Source: Zygaena filipendulae | Lineage: Eukaryota > Arthropoda > Insecta > Lepidoptera > Zygaenidae | NCBI GenBank assembly: GCA_907165275.2 | Contig: OU015663.1 | Span: 6,770,501 to 6,834,500 of the forward strand | Reading direction: 5' to 3' | Length of the DNA stretch: 64,000 bases | Part shown: in pieces, positions 1-15,000 of the stretch | How the letters are laid out: every line of letters begins with the position of its first letter | How positions within the stretch are numbered: position 1 is the first letter of the stretch | Translations under genes and position numbers: made by a program | The notes under the pieces: generated by a model | Databases searched by the model: none | Seen by the model: only the letters and a program-made list of their open reading frames with translations | Told to the model about the DNA's origin: nothing

Positions 1-3000
1 AGCTCACTGACAGTCAGCTGCGAGGCGCGCGGGCATCCAGCACCTATCATATACTGGACTAAGTTTACTGGTAAGAGTATGGTACAATAACAACTGTAAC
101 AAAATAAAAAAAATCTTTATAATTTTATAGGTTTGACAAAATCGAGTCACAAAAAACTTTGCTTCAATCAAACCGAAATGCAAAATTGAACCGTGTACCT
201 ATTATTGCCATTACGCCGATGCGATAGAAAGTTACACTTCTTCAATTATGGCATCTATATCTATAGCTATTTATCGCAATTGTTCCCCAAGATAAAACAC
301 GATTCTCTCACGAAAACTACTATATATCCTAGAGAACAAAATAGCTGAATAGGTGAATGAAAAAGATATCAAATAACGCGACCGGTGTGCATTCGTTACC
401 ACCTCCACCGGTCGACACCGGCATCCAAGTTGACAATCTATAATCGTTAACGCATAGAAAACTAAAGAAAGTATCGTCATGTCATGTGGTCACGTAAAAT
501 CACCCAATCAAATGTCCATGTTTTTCGTGACATGCACGTGTCATGACGATACGTTACTTACTTCGATAAAAAATTACTTCGATGGCTCGTCGCGCGTCAG
601 GCACGACGGAGACATCTCTCGGCGGCGTGTCGGACCCGGTGGTGCTGGGCAACGGGTCGCTGCGGGTGGAGGCGGCGCGCGCCGACCACTCGGGCCGCTA
701 CCGCTGCCGGGCGGACAACGGGGTGCCGCCGCCGCTCGCCGCCACCTTCCGCATACACGTCAACGGTGAGACGCGATTGGAACTGAAGGGTCAACGAGTT
801 TGCCGTTTGACTGAATATTACCTAGTAGAAGAAAGTTTATGATTATATTTTCACATAGTTATTTGGAAACTTAATTGTATCGATATAGGTATGTCGATAA
901 CCTGAGACGATTTTAGTCGTAGCAAAATCTTTTCACTCTTTATTTAAGCAAACTTTGTAATCTTGTATTTACTCTTAAGTACCTGTACCTACCTATATAC
1001 ATATATAGATGTGTGACCTACATACATAAATCTCAATCGTTAAAAATTAATCTGTCTATGCTCAATGATATTTTTATTAATACTTATAATAACATTATCT
1101 GTGCTGGCTTCACATAGAAACTACTTGACGACATAATATTAATATACATAATTGAATAGCTGCTATCTCGAGGCCACGTATAGTAACCTACCTAACTAAA
1201 TAGAATACTTTGACCAATCCAAAACAGCGGTCAACACATTTTGTCGCAAAGAGGTAAGATATAACCTCCTATTAAAATTATATAACCTGTACCTATCTAG
1301 TTTATAAAATGTTGGTGCATGTTCCCCCAGAGCCAGCGCGATTCGAGAGTCCATCGGTGAACGTGACGGCGAAGCTGGGCGACACGGTGCGGCTGGCGTG
1401 CGTGGCGCGCGGGGACTCGCCGCTCTCCACCGCCTGGAGCCACGCGGGTCGCGCGCTGCCCAACTCCGACTACCGGTAAGCTATATAAAGACTAAGAATT
1501 ACTATTACTATTTCCCCTCCACACTCTTCATGCCTCCCCACGCCTCGCCACAACGTAGTGTTAGCGGTGTTACTCTTGTGTGTTGAACATTTCGCTTGAA
1601 TTTCGGACTCAAACTTCGCTGCTCGCTGCGTCCTTGCACGAGACAAACGCACGTAAGCACAGAAGCCGGCCGCCAGTAGCAGACGTAGGAACAAGAAGTT
1701 AAATCGGTTCGCGTGTCGTGAGTGTGTTGACACTGGTTTCCTTCCCCACACATAAGGATTGTGTATGAGACCGTCAGCGCAAATGGTCTAACAGACACTT
1801 TTCGTAGTAAGAGAGTACCAAGCAGCTGACCAGCTTATTGCATGCAATAAGAGCAAAAATTACCGTTTTTATATCAGCTGCTGTCGCGTCATGTTGACGG
1901 AGCTGAGCCGAGCCGAAAAAAAAAAAAATCTCTTATTGCATATAATACAGCTTCTTCTGCCGGGCTTAAATTGACTCCGCATCGTTATAGGTGGGTAAAG
2001 CCTGTCTAATCATAAGTTGATCCGTTAGCATTTAGTATAACATAACAATGGAAAGTTTTATCTCATGCATTTACCTATTAGAAAAAAAAAAAATAGTTTC
2101 TAGTAGGTCTTTTCTCCGAGAGACTTCCACTTGAATACTGTTCCAGAGTTCCGCAACCAAAACTAGTGTAATATCAACTCGGACTTCAATACTAAAAAAT
2201 CCTTCACTAAACGCTCGCGCTTATGAACTTAAAATCGTGCTCATTTTTAATATCGTGCTTCATACCATTTCTTGTATCGATGTTATGTCTGACATTTAAC
2301 GTATGAAGAAATGTTCCCCGATCCGTTTAGGATGAGCATATCGGAGACCCGCAGTTCGGAGGGGCTGAGGAGCGAGCTGGTGGTGGAGCGCGCCGATAGA
2401 AGGGACTCGGGCGTGTACCGCTGCCAGGCATCCAACCCTTACGGCAGATCGGACCATTTCATACACCTCGCTGTACAAGGTAACAAGACCTCATAAAGAT
2501 AGGAGTAAAATATAATATATGTATTACAGACATTGTTGAGTGGTTTGAGAGGTTTAATGTCTATAATAATACTTGGATATTATCACACAACGTCAATTCA
2601 CCCCCAACCAAGCAGAGCTTATTCTATGGGTATTTATTATATTTTGTTTTTTATATTTTGTTTCTTGTAAATTAAGATACACACTGAACAGGGTAAACGC
2701 AAATGTTTATGACATGACGCAGGAATAGCAGTCTAGTTACACTAAACACTTTACGTATAGATAATGTAACGGTCGGTGCTGTAAAGACCAGTAACAAAAT
2801 TTTATAAATTTTATTCTGGTACCTCACCATGAAATTAAATGAAATTAAATAACGTTATTGTATACCCACACAATACATGCATCTTAATACTGCTACAATT
2901 CGTAAATATAGGCTAGTATAGTATTATATTATCTATGATATAGGCTACAATTACCATAGTAGGTAAGAACCTATACTGTGGTGAGTTAAAATCTCATTTT

Positions 3001-6000
3001 GCTCTAATATGAGACCATATAATTATAAAAAATAAAAAAGAAATATAAATTTTCATCGCAAATAAAATGCGTAAGAAAGGAAACTGGGTCACTTTTTAAA
3101 TATTGGGTCGAGAAACGAGAAGAAATCGCTTTTTTGTTCATTGAACTAAAAGCGCTATAAAACCCATTTCCTTTGCGTAATATTTTAATTTAAATCTGAT
3201 GAGAGGGAAGCGGACAAATATCCCCAAGAGGCTAATAAATCCACTTTAATTACTTACGTTTGGTTTGTCGAAAAAAGAAAATCACAAAACTCCAGTATTT
3301 TATATGAAATACAAAGGCTGTTTACGATGTTACTTTGTGAAACGAAATTATTCTGGTTGAATGAATTTTTCAATATTCTGAGCAATTTAATAATTATTCT
3401 ATTGAAACTGAGTGTGCTGTATGTCGGTACTATTTGAGTAAGATTTATTGATTCGATCATTACTTAAAACCAAGTACAAAGTAACAAGGAAGTTTTTTTG
3501 GTAAAACAATAGTTTTGACGTACGAGCTCCGCAAAGTGTAAGTACTTCAACTTGAGTTTTGACTAAAACTAAAACTCAATTTTACACCACCTTGAGGTAG
3601 AATAAAGGGCACTTTTTTAACGTGGTGTCCACATGCAATGCAATGCACAATTCCGAAATTTAGCGCAATTTTTTCACTTTGCTGTAAATGTGCATTGCAT
3701 TGCATGTGGATTAGATTAGTACCTACTGGGGACATCACAATAAAATAAGAAGTTAAAGTACACTTTTCAGCGTTCGTACGCCAAAACTATTGATTTTACA
3801 AAAAAAAATGTTTGAACATAAATTGTGGGAAATTCATTCTAGTTTAATTTTGTGTGAAAATATTTTTTACTTACAATGAGTCGGAAAGGGGGTTACTGTC
3901 GAAAAACTGCTATTGGGCCCCATTTTTCCAATATGGTGGCGCGAGCGGCACATATACGAGGTGGCATAGTTAAAATTCGGAAAGAGCACATCAACATTAA
4001 TAAAATTGCCCATTTACAAAACTCCCGCAATCCTATTTTCTCGCACCAAATGACTGGACTACAATTATGTTCTTCGTTCAAAAGTTATACCACGTACGTT
4101 TCGCACGTCGCTAGAACCCCCCGAGCCCCCGTCCAACTTCCGCGTGGTGGAGACGACGTCGCGCTCGGTGCGGCTCCTGTGGCGGCGGCCGTACGACGGC
4201 AACTCGCCGGTGCTGGGCTACGTGGTGCAGTACCGCAAACACGACTCCAACGCCGCGGACTCGTGGCGGGACGCGCACACGCACAACGTCACCGCCTCAA
4301 CAAAATCTGACGACACGTACTCCGAGTGAGAAATAATATTACAACATTGCAGATTTTCAAAAGTTTCCAAAGTTCACCCAAATTGCTGTCCTTTAAACGC
4401 AGCTAATCCACCGTCTCGATGAGATCTGACGACACATACATAGGTACTTCGAGTAAGACATGAATAATATATTTTAGAACATTGCAGATACTTAGTTACC
4501 AATGTTCGCCCGAGGTGCTATCCTTTAAGCGCAACGAACCAAACTTTAAAGCTGTAGAGGTAGGATTGATACAAAAATAATAAAAGAAAAAATACTTAAT
4601 AATAATTATAATCATTTATTTGCATAAGACATAAGCTAAGCTTAGCAAGTCCAAGCTGGTGATTGAACTTTTTTACGCTTTTTACTAGTAAAAGGCAGAC
4701 AAGGAAGCAAAACTTCAATTATCTACTCTACCATTTTATTTTCTTACCTCTATACTATAGGGAGACAGATGCTTAGCACTTCGACCCTTGGAATCTTTTG
4801 TGTTATACCCATATCCCTCTCCTTCTTGAAAAACGTCGGTGGATGATGTACCTCAGCGTAATGTGTAATAGGTACAGTTGAGAAGTAGAAAGTAGGCGCC
4901 TAAAGTCTTAAGCCATCCCCAGAAGACTTATTATTTTGTGATGTGTTTGCCATATTTTTATTTCCAACTTTATTTCCAACTCTACTATAAAATTTCAATT
5001 GTAAACTTTAAACTTTACGAATCAGTCTACAAAGTGCCCCGGTTGTGTTCAGTACGGAAGAGGCGACAATATCGGGCCTGGAGCCGGCGACGGCGTATTT
5101 GATGCGCGCGCGCACAGTGACCGCGCAGTTCGCGTCGGCGCACACGCGCGCGGTGCTCGCGCTTACCCTGCACGAGCCGCCCGCGCGCGCGCCCACCGGC
5201 CTGCGGGCGTCCGCGCCGCGGCCCACCGCTGTGGAGCTCACGTGGCAGGTTGGGAAACAATTTGAGTATATACCAGTAATAAGTTTAAGACTCGCGGTTG
5301 TACTTATTTTATCTTTATGGTATCAAATAAACTTTTTTCTATTCTATTCTATTCTAATAATAAATGCTTGGATATTATCACATAGTCGACCCAATAGTTG
5401 ATCCCAAACTAACAATGAGCAGAACTTTTACTATGGGTATAAAGTAGGTACCTACCAAACAACTGATGTAAAACTTATCATAATAATATTTTGTACATTT
5501 ACATTATGTCACAGGTAGAACTCGTAATTGGTCAAAAATACTTTTAATCGATAAAAACGGGCAAAATTAGTTCTGACTCAACAGGTTAGTCAAAATAGTT
5601 TTGATTGTTAAATTACTGCAAAGTTGACCGGCGATGTGCCAAATAAAATTATGCACAAAATACTTTTCAACGTTTACTTTTCTGAAAATTTCGAGAGCTA
5701 AAGAGAGATTAGGAGTTTTGACTACAATTTTATCGATATTTACAAGTGCCAAATGTCAAAGATGAATTGACTTTTCATGCAGGCCCCACCAGCTTCGTCG
5801 TGGAATGGGGAGCTACTTGGCTATACGGTGTGGTGGTGGGCTTCCGCCGATGGAGCTCTCGCAGGGGGCGCTAACGTCGGCATGGAGTTCGCGACGGTCC
5901 GCGGTTCGATCACCAAGTACTTCATAGAAGGCCTGGAGCACTATACTAGGTGTGAAACTTAAAAAAAAAACTATCGAATTTATTTTTTGTAAAAAGTGGG

Positions 6001-9000
6001 TACAATAATTAAAAAATAATTAAAAATCCACTAAAGTCAAACTATAATAAAGGACCACGCATCACGTTGGCCAAACTTTAACAATATTGTCCACCAGTGA
6101 TGACATCCATTGGTGTGCACAGTCATGGTAAGCAAGGGAATAGATGCGCCATTTTCATTTACAGTTAATTTGAATATGGCTGCTAAGGACTAACAGTTCA
6201 TTGTCAATTGTTCAATGTCGACAAAGTAGGACCAGCTTCATACTTTGTTCCGTTTGATTTTCTCAGATACTCAGTAAGCGTCAGAGCGTTCAACAGTGCA
6301 GGTGCCAGTCCAGCTACGGCACCTGTGAACACGTTGACCCAAGAGAGTGGTAAGGATAGCAATCTTATTTTATTCATACAAATTACGATATGACCCTCTT
6401 TAATAAACACTATTTATACTGGATATTACGCTCTCAAGTTAGTCTTCGCCATGTTCCAGCTCATGAGCGAAACATAATATCTTAAGGGAGAACCGTCTCC
6501 TAAGTAGTGTTTATTAATATGAACTTTAGAATGAATGCATCTAAAGAAGATGAATAAGAAGATTTGAAATATAGCATTTAGGAAAAGTATGAAATAATAA
6601 TGATAATAACACTTCACAGCAGATCTCCTTGATCGAACAAATAATTTCCGCATTTATAATATTGAAGATTGTCTATTGTCCCATGATTGTCCCCTCAGTG
6701 CCGTCGGAAGGTCCGCGAGGGGTGAGGTGTCGCGCCGTGTCGCCGCAGAGCCTCAAGGTGGAGTGGTCGCCGCCGCCCGCGCACGCCCACAACGGCCCGC
6801 TGCTGGGCTACAAGCTACTGTATCGACCGGAGCATAGTGAGTGAAATGTAAACAACTATCACTGTACTATGTTAGAACAGTCAATGTCAATCTACCTACT
6901 AATCATTACACTTTGATTATTATCTTTCACCACAAATATCTAAACTAACATTATAAAGGGGAAAGATTCGATTTTTTTTGTTTGTTTATTTGTTACGATT
7001 TAGCTCAAAAAACTACTGGAGCGATGTCAAAAATGCTTTCACCATTAGAATGCTACATTATCCCTAAGTAACTTAGACTATATATTGTAAGTTTGTAACC
7101 CGGGTTTCCGCGGGAACTCCGAAATTACCGCGCGTGAAACCACTGGGGAATAGCTAGTAGCCAATAAACATTAGAATGACTCAAATCAATTTCGGAGTTC
7201 CATTAGGAGTTTTCTGTACCCCTAACAACGTATAATTTCATGATGATCGGTTGATGAAAGACGTAAAAGCGTAACAAACAAAAAACAAAGTCACATTAGC
7301 ATTTATATTATTAGTTATCCTAAAAAAAAACAATAAAAATAAAAAAAACAAGACCAAAAACGTTTCTCTTGTGGACTAAACTATGGTACTAGGTACCTTA
7401 TCACTATAGAAAGTGATTCGTTGCCGGGGTACTGGTGACTACCCAAGATAGAACTGAGTAAATGATGTAATTTCTAGCTGAGTGATGGCAGTTGTTTGTC
7501 GGCAGCGGCTGAGTGGCTGGAGTGGGAGGTGCGGGGCGGGAGCGGCGCGGGCGCGGGCCAGGGGGCGGAGGTGAAGCGGGTAGCGGGGGTGGAAACTCTC
7601 CTGCTGGCACTGAGACCGCACACCAACTACACCGTCCAGGCGTTGGCCTACACAGCCGCCGGGGATGGGGTGCCCGCGCATCCCATACACTGCGTCACAC
7701 AGCAAGACGGTGCGTAGAAAGATGATGGAAAATACGTTTGACAAGGTCGTTGTAGAGTGGACGTCGTTTCGAGTGCACGCGTGTTCGTCATCCCAACCAC
7801 CAGGCAGCAGTCGAGCGACATCTGTAAATCGTATAGGTATTGTTAGTTCTAAACCGGCACCCACGACACAGGACTTTCCTAGTGTGGGCACCAACCGATA
7901 TATCTAAGATTAATTGTTATTTTGTTTTTGGTATTAAACATTTTTCATTTTCATTTTATTTAGGTAGGTACCCCAACAAAAAAAAATCTAGTTTTCCAGA
8001 AATAACCGTTTTCCATCTTGGGGAACAATTTCACATTGATTGTCACATTGCCATTGGCGCAAGAAGCTTTATATAAGCTTCTTGCATTAGCGTTTCGTCA
8101 TGATTAAAGAAGTGGAAAGAAAAACCTTCTCATTTGCAAAAGTATTGCAATAAATTTAGACGCCCTAATTAAAAAAGAAGAAGAAGATATTTGGCAGAAA
8201 TTAAATTGACGTTTTATTCTTACATTTTGATTTCATCACGAAGTAATTATAATATCTTTGGATCTCATCAAAGAGTATATAACCACTACGTGATCTCTTT
8301 CAAATCTAATTCTATGGTTTTCAGGAAATATTCTTTTTTCTTATTTTCAACGCTTGTTTGTTTTAATTAACAGCTCCAGGGCCTCCAGCTGCTGTCAAAG
8401 TAGTTGCGACTTCGGCTACATCCCTGGCGGTCAGCTGGCTGCCTCCGAGTCGACCCAATGGACCAGTCTTGTACTATTCAGTGTTCTACCGTGAACTTGG
8501 CAGGTTTGTCTAGTAATAATAAAATTAAAGTATTTAGAGTAATGTCTTACAGCATAGAATGGACGCTCCTCTCCCCCTCTGATCTTTAACTTCACATTTA
8601 AGTACCTAATTCGATTCCGCTTGCGTCATACATTAAGCTTAGAGGAGGATCCTGTATGTGTTATAATTATAAAGATTTGTTTATAGTCATTTGAGTGACT
8701 GGAAAAGGATATAGATAGATATATAAAAATGAATAAAACAAATTGAGAAGACTTTACTATCACATGTCATCGTTTTTACAGAGAAAGGCCTCCACAATCA
8801 GCAACTGTTCAACCAGAAGACGGTGAAACGTCGGTGGGTTTGGGAGGGTCCACGGAGCTGCGCTCTCTGTCCGAGGGCGCCACCTACGAGGCTTGGGTCT
8901 CGGCACACTCCACTGCGGGGGAAGGCGAAGCCTCCGCACCACAACCTGCCACCACAGTTTCTAGAGGTATCGATGGAATATTCTGCGTCATCAGATAGCC

Positions 9001-12000
9001 TGAATTACTTTAAAGTCATTAATCATTTGAGTTTAAAAATCTGGTTACCTATACCTTTTTAGGTATCCGTACTTTCTTTACTATTATTATAGACTCTATC
9101 TATCTGTCTTTAACCTTTTCACGCTTTAACTGACCAAATTGAAATTTTGCATGCACGTTGTTAGGGTTACGGAAAAGGATATAGGATACTTTTATCCCGG
9201 AATTCCTGCGGGAACTCTGAAAACAACACGGGTAAACAGATTCTTTTTTTATGTCATAGGGGGCAAACGGGCAGGTGGCACACCTGATAAGTGTAAGTGA
9301 TTACCGCCCATGGACATCTGCAACACCATAAGGCATGTAGGTGCGTTGCCGACCTGGAATAGGAATGGAAACTGGATTTCAAGTGGAGCTGCCGGAACAC
9401 ACCGTTAGGTGCTTGGCGACAGATTTGCAACTTGAAGGTGGTAGTTAGCCAGCCGGGCACTATAGAGACTAGAGAGTACCCTACGACCATCATTCATCCA
9501 TTTTTACTGGATTGAGTTTAATTATCGCTTACAAGCAATGAAGCGGTGTTGTTGTTGTTTTGTACCTAGCTGGCGCCCGGCTGCTGTCGTTCGGCGTGTG
9601 GGCGCGCGTGGCGTGCGGGCGCGGGCTGCGGCTGGTGTGCGCGTGGCGCGGGGAGCCGGCGCCGCGCGCGCGCTGGCTCCGCGGCGAGCGGCCCGTCACG
9701 CACGACCCGCGCGCCCGGCTCACGCCGCACGGACACCTCGACATACACGGTACGGTACGAGACACGAGTTGCGACACTGTACAGTGTACACAGGGTGGGA
9801 GGTTAAAACGACGGGACGTGGACATATTGAAGGAGGGTAGGTATTTAGTTTTCGAACGTCGTCTCAAATGTCTTAAGAAAAAACACGGTGCAGCTGAAAT
9901 TTGTCAATTCTACCTGATAAATTTCAGCTTTCACTCAACTCAGGTAACGAGTGTAAAGGTTATAAAGTTTACAGAAATATAGCAAACGTCAGCTAAGAAC
10001 TGATTTCACGGAGTCAAGGTTTTTTCTGTGATTTAACATAGTGGAAAAACTTATTGAGCAGTGACTATTAGTTAGTGTCACCTAGTGGAAATATGATTAG
10101 GCCTTTACCGAGAGTGCATAATTATGGCATAGTATGTATGTTAACTAAACTGTGATTACTTAAATCTATAATCTGCAATTGAAACAAAGATATTATGGTA
10201 ATTATATATACATTTTTTTTAATCTTTCGTAGAAGTGGACTCTTCTACCAGTGGAAACTACACGTGTTCTGTCCGTAACACATTTGGCTCGGAGGAAGTA
10301 ACGTATCACGTGGAATGCGCCTCGCCGCCCTCCGCGCCCATGCTGTCGCTGGAGCACGCGGCGCACAAAGAGGTGAAGCTCACGTGGAAGACTACACATC
10401 ACCCCTCAGCACCGCCACATGGTGAGACTTGGTGATTATAACCTGACAAGTTCTACGGCTGGACAAAGGCCTTCCTCAAGAATCTTCGCGGAAACTGTTA
10501 CTTTCATCCAGCCGAGCCTTGCAGTCTTTACTACCTTGCGGTCTGCCCTTAAGTGATCTTCACTCTATGGAGCTTTTCTACCCCACGGTGGTCTGCTCTA
10601 AGATCACTAGGTCCACTAGGGTTATCTTAAGAAAACATGTGCAAATCGATCATTTGCTCTTGAAAAGATTAGATTATTCCGGTGAATATAATATTCGCTA
10701 TTTATCTTTCTATGTTTGGTATATTAAGGGAGTCTGATATACAGAACTTGGTATCAGTCCTGATTTCAGAATTAGTAAAACAGCTTATTTATCCTTTGTT
10801 ATTTTACCCAGGTTTCACGATATGGTGGGTACGTGTTCGTGACGATTCTGGAGACAGTATGGAACCAACCAGTTCTCGGATAGAAGAAGAGAGATGGTTA
10901 GAAACTGGTGGGGAGGCCAGCAGCGTTATTTTGAGGGTTTTGGCATGCGGTGCTGCGTATTCTGTAAAAGCCGTTGCGCATTCTCGGGCTGGGTCGTCAC
11001 CTCCGTCTGCGCTTTTATTGGTCAGGACAAAACCTCCAGGTAAGTGACTAATTTTGGATATTTATCATTGGAATCTACATTTCAAATATGTATTTCTAAC
11101 ACAGTAAATGTAGATACCAGAAGGAAGAAAGATGTATGATCATTCTTAAAGATTTTTAAACCTTGAGTTACGAGTATATTCTTGGTAACTAATGGATTTT
11201 TTTGTGTTTAGATACCTATGTTCAAGACGATTTTTCCATTTGCAAAACTGCTTTCTTATCTAAATTATAGTTCAATGATTGCTTATTGGTCAATTAGTTC
11301 TTACAAACTTTTTCTATCTTTGAACTTATTCACCGATTAGCTTTTGAGTGTAAGAAGATTCAATCATCATTCCATTCAGTACTCTTAACTCAACTTGGCA
11401 GTATTAGTGTGGGAAGGTGGAGGGGAAGCGGGAGCTGAGGGCGCTGAAGCGGCCGTGTGGAGCAACAGCAGCGCTTTGGCGGTGGATGCGCGGCGGGCGG
11501 TGCGGTGCGGGGCGCGGCTGGTGCGGCTGCAGTGGCGGCGAGTGAACGCGGTAGGGGCCGCCGCGTGGAGGGACGCGGACCTCACCTCGCTGCACCACCA
11601 CCGGGAGGTGAGTTGAGTGATATAGGCGAGAATCGACTGAGAATCCATATATTTTATCAGTATCCATCTTCTTTTTCTTCTTTAGTCTGTACCTAGGGTT
11701 GCCACCTTTTTTGGAAAAAATATAGTATTTTTTCCGAAAAAACGTGCAAAAGTAAAGTATTTGTGGGAAATGCAGGAAAAAAAATAGTACAAAAATATTT
11801 TGTAATCCTTATGTATCGGGCAGCATTCATTCACAAATTATTGCTAGTTTGACAGTTGACGTTTTGTTGCCGGGTATGCGTTTCGTTCTGAAATTTCCCC
11901 GTGCTGCGCTGCGGGTGCTTTCCAGATCAGTTACAGCTGTTAATATGAAAAAGCGCGACAGTTGAATTAGGCATAAAAATATAGCATTTTTTGTACTGTA

Positions 12001-15000
12001 TTATTTTTCTATAATATATAGTACAATTGACTGACCATACTATATAATATAGTACCGGTGGCAACCCTATCTGTACCTATCCATTGCTTATCATCCCACT
12101 TTTATTTGCTCCGACACATAACATTAAGTTTTCCCGAAAGTGCCCACGATGTCGTTAGTCCACTTCACGAACGGTGCAGTATTCGTAGATTTTGTATTTG
12201 TTTTTAAGTAACGAAAAAGAAAAATGAGAATATCTCTTCCCGCAGGTAGTAATCGGTGGTTTGACGGCGGGCGCTTGGTACGGTATGCGTTTATGGACTG
12301 CAACGGAGTCGACGCGGCATCAAGCCGTCATCTATGCAGCCACAACCACACATTCTGGAGGTGTCTAACTAAATTAATATAACTACATACCTACCAGCTT
12401 TTTTTTATAAATTTGATAGACTGTCTCACTCTCAACCCGTCTTAACTCTTGGTGTCCGCCATGAGGTTCGAAACACATTTTGCAATCGATATAGCACCAT
12501 AAATTGCAATTTCAAACCGAAGATCATCTTAAATATTCTCGTCAGAACGCCTCCGTCGTCCGGTGGCATTTTTACCGGAGGGCGTCGGTGTGAGCGGCGC
12601 GGGCGGCGTGAGCGTGGCGGGCGAGGGCGCGGACGCGGAGCGTGTGCTGGGCGCGGTGTCGGTCGCGTTCGCCGCGCTCGCCGCGCTGGCGGTGCTCGCG
12701 CTGCTGCTGGTGCTGCTCGCCAAGCGCAGGTGAGCGGGGCGCGGGGAGGGCGGAGGGAGCGGCGAACTGATGGTGGATCCGACATAGAAAAAAATCACTC
12801 AAAAAAGTCTCTGAAAATGGAAGGGAATCAGTTCCAAGTTTAGTCATTAAGATTATCCGAGACTATAAAATAAATATAAGTATATAGCTTGCTTATCTTG
12901 AAACTAACACACAATGTAGAAAAATCTTAAAAGTCAGTATTAACTTACTCCTTATTTGTCGTATCGAAATTTATTTCGGATGACAATGCAATTATACGTG
13001 GATGAGATCTGATAATGAAGCCAGAAGATATGTAGATACATAACTAGTATCTGGAACTCTGAAATTAAACGACACAGCCCTACTGAGTTGAGGCTCGTTT
13101 GATTGGTCTCTACTAGTAGGTACTTTGGTCTTAGATGATTACTTTTTATACCTACGTAGTTCAGTTTACTCTTAAGCATGTTTTTTTTTTATTTATGTTA
13201 AAATACGTTCACAATTGAATTTGGAATAGGTAATACAAGAGTTTTGGACAACACTAATGGCAAGAACAATAAAATATGTTGACCATCAAACTCGATATAA
13301 CTGTTGCATTATACAGCTGTAACAGTTGATTAAATTGCTTACAGGATGTAAAAGTTGACAATTTACTATAGGATTAACAATAAAACGCTATCTATTAATA
13401 TGAAGAAACGATAAATAAAATGTGTAATAGGTTCTATCAGAATTTTTTGTCGTCTGAACCAATCTCACATCTAGTTATCCGTCCAAACTGCGGAAATAAT
13501 AAAGATTAAGTGGCAGGATGTTTACGAGTGTGTCCAGCGAGGTCGCTGCTTGACTCGCAAACAAAGCTGTTTCACTTTATACCTATTCCTTGTGCTTTTT
13601 TACGAGTATCGGCAAGGTCGGCTATGTTGACTCCTATAAAGTTATTGCTACGATTCGGAAGGTTTTATGTCCTTGTAAAACCTTTTGGCCTTGAAACTAT
13701 ATCCAGCGTAGTCCAAGTAGTTAGGTACCTACGTTTATTATTCGCCTTATTGTATGTTACGACGACAAGCTACCGGTTACTTAGGATATCGTGACACTAG
13801 CTGTTCTCCGCAGTTTCACTCGCGTTAATTCCCTAAAGTAAAAGTATCTTATATCTTTTTCCCTGACTTGTTTGCATCGTGATGATCGGTTAAGGCGTGA
13901 AAGCCTAATAAACAAATAAACTCACATTTGCATACACTAAAACGATTCGGCCAGACAATGCAAAGAAAATTCTTAACATATTGCTTTTTTCTTCTCATCT
14001 GTATCATGGATAAGATATTTTTAGTTTATGTGCATTTGGAAGGAAGAAAGAAAATACATTTGTTCCAGCAACTGATCCAGCAGTGATAATAATACTGTAC
14101 AAGCATACAAGAAGGTGAGGTCTTGTGAGGTTCGTGATAAGGAGGAGTAAAATCCTCGACTAGCTCAAATAAAAGATATTTTTTGTAAATTAGAGCTTTT
14201 GTATTCTTTAAATCGTATCTAGTTCTATCCAGAGAGAAGGTAATCACTACGTTTTAGTTCTATCAAAAAGTGAAAAGTCAAATTTTTAAATATAAAAGGA
14301 ACAGATATAAAAAAATAGCAAATATTAGAAATGAGGCGGGATATCATAACGAGTGGCATACGGCCGCCTCGTTACAATCTTTTGCATTGTCTACCAAATA
14401 TAGGTCATCAGGTCAGCGTTTTTTCATTCTCACACTTCACCTAGGTTCTTAACGGGTTATCAAATGTACACATAATATGAGTATAGATTTTCTAAACGTA
14501 CCTACAGGTATCGACTGGTATAATGATGATGATTATGATGATGATGATGACATGTCATTCCACAACACACAGATCTTCTTGATCCTATACTAAGCTAGTC
14601 ATGGAAACCTGATATATACCTACCTATATATATTACATATTATTACATCACACCCACCTCCCACCGGGAATCGAGCCCGAAACCTCTTGATTAGCGGGCC
14701 GGCATGGTGACCTACCGCACCAATGCGGTCATAGTGATGTCGTGGTACGCAGCACGCTGTGGGCGTGCAGTGTCGCAGCGGACGGAGAGCCGCGCCGCTG
14801 CAGCCACTCGGCCGCCAGCACAGACAAGTCGGTGTGTCCCGAACAGCAGAACATCCGCAACTGCCAACACGACTACAAGCACGACAAGCTGTCGCCGGCT
14901 TCAGGTATATGTTACATTACACCTAAGTTTAATAACCCTTGATCAGTGAGGTCTCGGCCTTTTCGGAGTAATTTCAAAGAGGATAAGAATTTTTAACTGA

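Noticed and set aside
3876..4310. 144-residue ORF across an intron and a Dscam exon
   Set aside because: Out of frame with the FN3 exon 4115-4325, whose other frame gives a clear fibronectin domain.
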